Part shown: in pieces, positions 1 through 9,922 of the stretch
How positions within the stretch are numbered: the first letter of the stretch is position 1
Layout: every line of letters starts with the position of its first letter
Assembly (NCBI GenBank): GCA_951217055.1
Contig: OX578286.1
Location: 34,814,345-34,878,344, forward strand
Length of the DNA stretch: 64,000 bases
Direction of reading: 5' to 3'
DNA from: Gerris lacustris
Lineage: Eukaryota > Arthropoda > Insecta > Hemiptera > Gerridae
The notes under the pieces: model-generated
Told to the model about the DNA's origin: nothing
The model's database searches: none
The model's input: only the letters and a program-made list of their open reading frames with translations
Program-made: the position numbers and the translations under genes

Positions 1-405
1 GTTTAGCCTATAGGAAATAGTCCAATATAAATGATAACATTACTATGTACCAAGGGTAATAGATACCCTTTTTACCCCTTAACTCTAAATAGTTTCATTC
101 CTGTGTCTGTCTGTCTGTCTGTACGGTTCCAATTACTTTAGAATCAAAAGTAAGAGTAATAAGAGACTTTCCAGTATTTAAGATCGTTTTGACGCGCACA
201 CAGGAAAAATATAGCGAACTCAAAATTATCAGCTGCTCAAATCCAAAATGTCGGATAATTCATGTCACGAGGAATTTTTTTTTTATATAAAATTTTGAGT
301 GGGGTATCAAATGAAAGGAGTTGAAGAGTAGATTAGAAAAATATATAACACTTGCGAATAGTGTTTAATTTTTCATGTAATTTTGTCAAACAACATCAAC
401 AATTA
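1..405. repeat. Degenerate interspersed repeats with (CTGT)n
   Basis: No gene seen. A CTGT microsatellite lies near 103-122. The stretch 130-235 (extended TTTCCAGTATTTAAGATC core) recurs inverted near 29994-30075. The stretch 330-405 (ATATAACACTTG core) recurs near 16040-16110 and inverted near 28880-29280. These are dispersed transposon fragments; no termini could be defined here. Confidence 0.5.
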
Positions 406-1157
406 GCGTGTCCTCCCCCTCCCCTCCCCGTAAAACTATATTTCTGCTGTTACTAAAAATATGCAAAATATGCAAAATATGCAAAATGTGCGGTATTTTG
501 CAATTCAAAATAATTGTGATTTATTTAAATAATTTCCTCTATATATTTCCTATTCTAATCCCTTCACTGAAGCTAATTTTGGACAGCAAAAAATAATCTA
601 GCAATAACTATATTTTTTTTATTTCAGTGTAAAAATTACTTGTAGCCTACTGTATTAGTTAGCCTATCGTAGTTGTATACTACAATTGGCAATTGTAAGT
701 ACAATTGTAGTGTATAATTTTGTTTTTTTCTAGGAAATAAGTAAATTATGTTTTTGTCTTAGTTTGATAAATATTTTTTTTATCTGAATATATTTTATGA
801 GTGGTTTGGTCATTGGGGGGGGGGGGGGCGCTTTGCTAATGCTCGCCCCGGGCGCCCGATGTTCTCGCGACGGCCCTGATAAGGAGAACTCGTACTCGAA
901 CTTTACTCTTTCTGGCTTTCTGGAAAGAGTAAAGCGTCGGCAGGTTTCGACCAGTAAAACAATTGTCGACACTCTCATGGCAGTTCGATATATATATATA
1001 TATATATACCGATATACATATTATACATGTATATCGATACCAGAAAAGTGGAGACATGAGATATGGTTTACTGACCAACAATTCACAGATGTGTGAAGGG
1101 TTTGGTTGCCTTTTATCAATCCAGAATTAAGTTAATACAAGACCTACTAAGGTTTGT
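406..1157. other. Gene-free stretch with microsatellites
   Basis: This lies downstream of the stop codon of the five-exon gene (minus strand). It holds a G run at 814-828, a GC-rich patch at 829-880 ending in a hAT-like terminus (GACGGCCCTG), a small palindrome around TTTACTCTTTC (901-932), and a (TA)n run near 989-1008. The 3'UTR of the minus-strand gene should lie in its right part, but I could not fix a polyadenylation site. Confidence 0.4.
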
Positions 1158-4100
1158 TCAATCAAAGGGCCCACTTATGTGATCTATATCTTCGGGCGTA
1201 AGAACCTCCCTTAAAAACCAACAACAAAAAAACAACAACATATTTATGAAGGGGTTAAAGTTATTGTGGTGTAAGGGATTTTTTCTTTGCTAACAGTCCA
1301 GAAGATAGCGCGCAAAAAAGTGTGTGACTAATATCAAGCTAGAATTTTGAGTATAAGTAAATCTTTTGCAGTGGCGTAGGAACGGGGGGGGCTATCGGGC
1401 TTGAGCCCCCCCCGTCAGACGTGAAGGGGCTATAAAATTACAAATAAAATAAAAATTAGTACATGGTTTTATGTCTAAAACTGCTTAAAATGCTGTTTTA
1501 GAACGTTTATTTTCCAAAATTTTCCCGGGGGAGGACCCCCGGACCCCCCTTCTTTAGAGGGGGGGGGGGGGGGGGGGGTAGACAGAGGGTAGGTTGTAGT
1601 ATGGCCCTTAATTTCTAGAAAGAGTATGTACCCCCCCCCCCCTCTAAAGAAGGGGGGTCCGGGGGTCCTCCCCCCCCCCCCATTAATGGAGGTGCCAAGC
1701 CACCCCCGTCAAAAATGAATTCCTACGCCACTGATCTTTTGGTACCTTTTAAGAATATGCGGTCGGCTAAGTTTGTCTGCAGGACATAGCTTAGCAATAG
1801 GCATTTGAAAAAAAAAAAAAAAAAAAAAAAAATGGTAGAGGGCGGCCATGTCCCCTTTATCGTGGACATTGTGATTTTCATGATCCTGAGTACTATCTTA
1901 GTTTGTTGACCAAAATTTAAGTTGATGTTTGTTTTTCGCTTAATAGGAGACCTCTTTGATTTGGAGTTTTGGAGTAATATTTGACTAACTAACCTATTAT
2001 CTGACGAAGTATCATAAACTTGATTTTTGTTCTACTAACTAAGTTCGTACTCAGGGTCATGAAAATCACATTATCCACTCTAAAGGGCGAGTCATGGCCG
2101 CTTTTCACAGGTTTTTTTTAAATGCCTATTGCCAAGCTATGTCCCTCATCAAGCCCCGTTTCTATTACAACAAATTTTCCAGGATTTTGTTGAAATGGAA
2201 ACAAGTTCCAGGATTTTGTTGAAATGGAAACAAGTTCCAGGATTTTGTTGAAATGGAAACAAGTTCCAGGATTTTGTTGAAATGGAAACAGTCTGCAACA
2301 TGTTGCGGGACATGTGCCAGGGACAAAAATGAGCCAAGCGACTGTGGAACACAATTTGTGCCGCAACTTGTGCCACGGGCAATGGAAACACTTTGCAACA
2401 TATCCCGGGGAAAGGCGCACTCGCGGTGCAGTCTATACTCGCTGTCCAAACCACAACTAAACCTTGCTCCCTACCTACACGTGCTCTCTCGTTTGGGGTT
2501 AAGGTATTTCCAGTGTTGTGTTTCCAATTGCACTTGTCCCGTAACATGTGCCTGCAACTTGTTAGAATGGAAACGGGGCTTCCAGACGAACTAAGCCGAC
2601 CACATATTTTTAAAAGATACCAAAAGATTTTCTTATACACAAAATTCAAACTTGTTGTTATTCAGACAGTTTTTTGCACGTTATCTCCTGGACTATAAGG
2701 ATTTAGAACAATTATTCTCTAAACTCTATCCAATCAACTCTTTGTCATTTCTAACCATTTAGTATCAAGTTCTTACCCAGCGCAACCATACGAATGTAAA
2801 GAGACGAACTGTGGTTCGACGAATGTGGTTGCCGTTGTGATTGACATTTGTCTCGACGAGCGACCAATTGGTGAAGGAGCAACCGTGAAACTCAGACCGG
2901 GTCGTCTCATTCTCGCCTGAAATCAATATTAATATAAATTTTACTCTTACAATGAGCAAAAGAAAAAAATTCTATTCTATACACAATGCAAGGAAGAAGA
3001 AAACGCGAAAGAGTAAGTATAAGTCGAAAATTTGCCCTGAACATTGTAAAAAAAATAGACATAGACTATCTAACATTAAAAACAGATAATCCTGAACACT
3101 GCGAGGGATAGAAAAGGTTCTAGACTCACTATTTTTGTATTCAGACATAAAGATTAAGAGAGAACTAGACTCACTATCAATAATTCAGTTATAATAATAA
3201 TAATAATAATAATAAACATGCTTTATTGAAATATTGATAACACAATAAAAATCCTTGTGAAATACATGGTACGTCATGGCTATTACAGCCGTCTGGCGGA
3301 GTAGGCTCGATTAAGCTGTAATAAATTTATAGTTCTTGTTACTTACAAACTTCCGTTACTAACATTGTTGAATAGAACAGTACAACTAAACATTTTAAAA
3401 TAACCAGGATAATAACAGATAATAAACTAGGAAATTACATTAAAATAAATAAATAAATACATACATTTAATAAATAAATAAATAAAACAGAAAGATTTGA
3501 ACTATATTAACAACTAACTATATTCAAATCAAAATTTACTCTCCATTGGTATAAGCTACTAGTCTCACGTTTCCAATACAAGCAATCTATCAAAATAAAC
3601 TATGTTAGCATAATTCAGTTATATAATGAATAAGAAGGATCTATACTCATGCCATATCAGATAGGCCAACCTATGTGAAGAAATCAAATAAAACCACCAT
3701 GTAGTTATATTAAGGTTATCCAGTGATATTTTTGTTTGCCTAGTTGGCTAGACTACTACCCGCCAAAATCTGTAACTCTCATTGGCTCCCCTCCCGGTTT
3801 TTTCGATTTTCCCGCGCTGTCGGAATATCTACGTATAGTAGTAGTAGTAAAATGTTTATTTATTAATTACAATTCAAAATCATACATTTGAATCTTTTTT
3901 TTCTAAACATACAAGCTTGACCAAAGGTCGTCAGCTAGAGTTGGCATGTACAATAAAAATAAAACTCAACTGTTGACAATGTTTGACCTAAAAGATCATT
4001 GTGAAAATAAAAAAAAACAAAACAACAATTTAAATAAAATATAAATCAAAGTGAACATACACATAAATCTCTCTGGTTACCGCATTAAAAAATATAAACT

Positions 4101-7100
4101 TCTGTTGTTATTAGAAATAAAAGTATAAAAAAACATCTTTTTAAGTAAATTTATTTAATAGAATATTTCTAGTTATAAGTTATTATATATATAAACTATA
4201 GTGGATTATTATTATAGATGTAGTGGGTCTTAATTTATTTTATTTTGATGTATTATTTTGTTTATATATAATTATATTTATGATTATTATTATAATTATT
4301 ATTATAATTATTACTATAATTATTATTATTATTATTATTATTATTAATATTATGATCATATCCCTTATTATTAGAGCTTTTGTTGTTTTAACAAGTTTTC
4401 TCTCAATTTATAGGCTGAATTGATGAAGGATGCAAAATTGGTCCAGTCGGCTCCGTTTATGAAACATTTTAAATCTTGAAACGTTAGCACTTCATTTCCT
4501 AAATATTGTTTCCTAATTGTATTATACGTCACACAGGATGACAAAAAGTGCTGAAGCGTTTCTTAATATTTTTCATGTAGTTATATTAAGGTTATCCAGT
4601 GATATTTTTGTTTGCCTAGTTGGCTAGACTACTACCCGCCAAAATCTGTAACTCTCATTGGCTCCCCTCCCGGTTTTTTCGATTTTCCCGCGCTGTCGGA
4701 ATATCTACGTATAATGGCATGAGTATAGACTCACTTTAATTGTATTTAGATCAAAGGAATAAAAAGAGTCGTAAGTTCAAATTGTTATTGAATTCTGATA
4801 AAAAGGAATTGTATTCAGGTAATCCTGATCAGGGTTAAAGAATTAAGAGGTAAGTAGACTCACTATTATCGTATTCAGGTAGCCCTGAACATTGTGAAAT
4901 AAAAAGGAAATAGACTCAGTAACATTGTATGCAGGTACTCCTATACACTCTAAGAATTAAGAGGGAATTTGACTCACTATAATTGCATTCAGGCATTCCT
5001 GAAGGCTGTCAAAAAAATTAGGGAGAATTTGACTTACCGTCATTGTACACTTTTCATCGTCAGGTAGTGTATTTCCCGGAGGTATGTTCTTGCCTACGTT
5101 ATCCTGATACAAGTGAACTGAACCTGACACTGTCAGGTCCTTAAATAGTATTCGGGCTTCAAGAGTTGATCCACTTGAGTTCCATCGGCACCTGACACAC
5201 AGAAACAAAAAATCAAAATAACTATAAACTAAGACTGGCACTTCTTTAGATTGTTACTCCCCTTATAAAAAACAGAGGAGAGTAACAATCTAAAGAAGGT
5301 GTACGGAATGTTCTTCTTTAAACTTTTACTCCCCTCATAAAAACAGAAGTGGATATTCCTTTGTCCCAAAGTACATTGGATTAAACATCCTTTTTTCTTA
5401 ATAGTTATTTACTCAGTCATTTTTACTACGTTTTTATTAGCTTGCATTCTTGTTTGTTTGTCCGGTACAAATCTGGCATTCGATTTCTAACTAACTTCCC
5501 GAATAGCTAGACATTTCAAACTTTTAGCATAGCTCAGAACACGATGACAATGCATTATTTTAATACTTTTAGCCATCTTTCAGCAGAATTTAATTAGTTT
5601 TCAGCAAATTTTGCTGTGGGGAAAGTTAGTTCGGAAAAATCCGCAAGTTATTTTATTTCTTTTGCCATATCCAATATTTACGCAATCTTCATTTTAACGG
5701 GTCTCAAATTTGTGATAGATAAACATTGAATGACAGCAAAACAGGAAATATCGATTATATTATTTATCGATTATGTTATTTCATATATATCGATGGCATG
5801 CTTTAGATTTGGTTTTGGGGAGATCCGTTGTACAAAGATTTATCCTTTTATAGGTTTAAGATCAGCTCTCTGGATGGTTGTCATTTATGTGAAGTAAATA
5901 AATTCGGAACTATTTTTTTTTTTTCACTAACATAATATATTATATAACAATAACAATTATATTATCAACATTACATACGATTCAACAGAAAATTTAAAAA
6001 CGTAGTATATAAAAAGTTATTTTTATCTTGAAATTATTATTCTAAAACAACATAGGGGAGTAATAATCTAAAGAAGTACCCTAAGACTAAGGGCGTAGAC
6101 ATTGCTGCAATATATTCAATTTCCCTAAATATTTTTTCCAGAAGTAGAACTAAAATGCCAGATTTAAAGTTTAGACCTTTTCAATCTGTTGTTAGCCCCT
6201 TAATCAATTGAAAATAGGATTTGAACGAATGCATTTTATATGAATCCATAAGAAATCCAATATATTATGGCATCAGGAAACATTTTCAGGGAAAACTTAT
6301 CACATTCTTACTCTACCAGAATAAGAAACCACCTGAATAAGATTCACTACCTGAATAAGATTCACTACCTGAATAAGATTCACTACCTGAATAAGATTCA
6401 CTACCTGAATAAGATTCACTACCTGAATAAGATTCACTACCTGAATAAGATTACCATTTTGGGCCAATGACTATTTATTGTATCCTATTGGCAATACCTT
6501 AGATTGTGCTAGTCACAAATTTATTATGATTTTGTTTAATATTTTTTCACAAATTCTTCTAGTTTTTCAACAGTGCTTATAGGGCAGTCAGAATCTTAAA
6601 ATTAGACACGCTTATGGCAGTTAGATGTACCAATATGCCTGCCAAATTTCATGATTATAGCTTTCTTGCAAATGTGTAAAAATAAATATTATTTTGAAAA
6701 AATACAAAATTTACAATTAACATATAGCCCTACTAAAGATATAACTGAAGAAAATGCAACAGCTAATGCTGGGACCCTTCATGGATATCGAAGAGGCATT
6801 AAATTGTGTTTCTGCAGTATCCAGAAACACAAATTCAGCAGAATTTTAATTTTCCTTTGATATCTATGAAGAATCCTAGCATCAGCTGTTGCATTTTCTT
6901 CCCCATGGTCAGAAGACCATAGAGTTCATCGCTATAGGGTCATGGATTAGATCAATGTTATATCTTAGACTAAAGTTGAGATAACACACCCAGAGCTGGA
7001 TTTACATATTTGATGGCCAGGGGCCCAAGAAAAATTGCCGCCTACCCCCCCCCCCCCCAAATATTGTGACAATTTTGTAATTCCTATAAAAAAGAAAAAA

Positions 7101-9891
7101 AAAAAAATACTGCAAGCTTTGTCCTATAAAACATATGGACTAATGTCTAATGTTTTATAGTTTGTCCATTTTTAACCTGATTTATTTTTAATATTATTTA
7201 AATAATATTCCACTATTATTACAGGACTAGGCTAAAACCAAATTATCCAAATACCAATTTTTTAAAATAAAAAAGTTTTTGAATGATAAACAATTTTCAA
7301 GTACACAGTATTTATATACAAGTTTTATTTTAAAATTAGTCATAATTTAACAGTAACTTCGTTTGTAGGAAATAAAAAGTTAAAGTGTAGTTATAAAATA
7401 ATTTTAAAAAACGGCCAATCATGCACCATGACTTAATAAGAGAATTTTCAAAGAAATCTGTGTATTATTGGCTTATGATAATACAGGAATATTTTAGTTT
7501 AGAATTTGGATGGATGAAAAAAAAATTGGTACAAAGGGGTACCGGGTACAAAAATCAAAATAGTATATGCCCTTCAAGATGCATGTCGTTGGAAAGCTCT
7601 TTAAGAGTACAGTAATTGTTGTATGTACACTTTTGTCATATTTTCATATAAGAGGGGGTAAAATGGAAAAAACAGGTTTTATGCTATTTTTGACCCTAAA
7701 TTGTCAAAATTTGACACCTAAGTGGACTCCAAAAATTCTGGCCAACGAACTCATCCTTTCTTTTGATATTATTGACATTTTAAAATTTGTTTGGATTTTT
7801 TAAGTGCATCCTAGGGTGAGATATCGTCTGGAGTGACACATACATGTATACATACATACATAAGAAAAGGTGTTAAATTTCAGGAATAGATTAAGAATGG
7901 TATGATTTCCATGGAGAAAATTTTCAAAAATTCGCATTTAAAAAATTTTGAAGCCATTGCAATAGCTTAATTTTCTTCTAAATTTCGCTTAAAAAGAAAA
8001 GTAATTGAATAACTTTGTTGAGAAATTTGTTTATTTATATTTTTACGTCTTGCTTTAACATTAGGAAAGTCATTTATGAAATTTAAATTCAAGTCATAGT
8101 CCAGTTATTTTAGTCATAAATATGGCTTCTGTTCCAAAAAAATTCGAAGCTTCAATTTTTTATTTTTTGATCACTTCATTTTGATATTCTGAAAAGCACG
8201 ACTTTTTGTGTATTTTTGTTAATATCTCGCTTCCTCTAGCTCGGAGACCAATTGACTATCAGATCAAAATTGAAGATTATAAAATTTCACACGAAACATT
8301 AGTTTATTTTTAACTTAGAACAAACCTTTTGGATAATGAAGTGCTCCAAAGTTTCCACGCAAGGCGTCAAAAATAATTTGATTACATAGATAATTGTCAA
8401 TTAACGTTGGCGGAGCTGAAGGGTTTGCTTGGTGATAATGCTCTTACCGATGCGACAATATAAGCAAAATTGATTGAAAAGTATGGCAAGAATACTGTTA
8501 TTACGATTCAGTGTATGCAGGGATACTGCGGACGTCTTCTCTTATAATTGTTGCATCAGCTTCAACTATTCGGGGACGTTCTTCTTCTTGATTCAATTTT
8601 CACTTTCTAAAATTCAAAAATGTAGTCCATTTAAATGCGGATCCAACGATATAAGCAGTTTTCCCGGGAAAAATCTAGTTCCTGAGAAAATAGCTTAAAA
8701 CGTGGACGGAGAGATCCCGGGTTCGATTCCCCGCCCTGGAGAAGTGATTTTTATGATAAATTTTGATATAATTTTCAATAATAATTAAACGTACTTACAA
8801 AAACTAATAAATGGAAAACATTGGCTAAGTAATTATGAACTTGTATATGAGAAAGTTTGTCTGAGTTGTCTCGGACCGATTTTTTATTTTCATACCAAGC
8901 GTTAGAAAGAATTGTCGCATGTCGCATGAGTATCGAGGAAGCTAATCATAGTCATTTTTTTGGTTTCGTTGTAATAAAAATATAGTTGCCATACTTTCCA
9001 ACCAATTTTGCTTCTATTGTCGCATCCGTAGGAGCATCATCTTCAAGTGAAACATAGAAAATTATCTATGTAAAAAATTAATTTTTTTTACGTCTTGTGG
9101 GGAAACTTTGGAGCACTTTATTATCCAAAAGGTTCGTTCTACGTAAAAAATAAAGATCATGTTTCATGTGTGAAAATTTATAATCTTCAATTTTGATCTG
9201 ATCGTCAATTGGTCTCCGAGCTAGAGGAAGCGAGATGTTTACATAAATACGTAAAAAGTCTTGCAAAAACAAACACTACTCAAGTTATAATAAGCTAGGT
9301 TTTTCCTAAACCGTTCGTTGTACGTAAAACATGAAAGATAACTTTTCTGTGGGAAATTTAATAATCTATTTTTTTTAATAATCACCTTAATTTGTCTCCG
9401 AGCCTTAGGAAGCGAGATTTTCATAAAATACGTAAAAAGTGGTGCGACAACGGATAACAGATATTCTTCGCCCTATATTCCGTAAACCGTCCATTGCACG
9501 TAAAAAATTAATGAGTTTTTTTTGTGGGAAATTTTGTTATCTTTAATTTTGATAACCACCTTGATTGGTGTCGGAGCAATAAGAAACGAGATATTAGCAA
9601 AATACCGAATTTTTTTACCTTTGCCCTTGAATATCAACTAACGCGACCACGATCTCATTACCGATTTTCAATATGTTTTTCCGAACGTCAAAATGAAGTG
9701 GTAAAAAAATATAATATATTTTTTGATCACTTCATTTTGACGAGCTTTAATATTATTGAAGCTCCGAATTTTTTGGACTAGAAAACCTAAAATGACTGGA
9801 CTATCAAGAAAGCAAAAGAAAAGTGTTTTTAATGCAGTTAAAAATAATTGAAGCGAGCGTAAGCGAGCTTCTTACATTCAACGAAATATGC

Positions 9892-9922
<31 letters not shown>

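Larger units (their letters stand above)
1295..2695. mobile_element. Foldback-type element, interrupted by two other insertions
   Basis: Inverted ends AGTCCAGAAGATAGCG (from 1295) and CGTTATCTCCTGGACT (to 2695). Inner arms repeat inverted around 1740-1860 and 2040-2140 (GGACATAGCTTAGCAATAGGCATTTG against CAAATGCCTATTGCCAAGC-type). Relatives: 21480-21750 (one arm) and 26755-27215. It lies in intron 4 of the five-exon gene. Elements at 1369-1733 and 2151-2581 are nested inside it. Confidence 0.65.

Noticed and set aside
2118..2698. Overlapping frames up to 166 codons on both strands
   Set aside because: They cover a TIR element with a 29-bp tandem repeat; no splice or family support.
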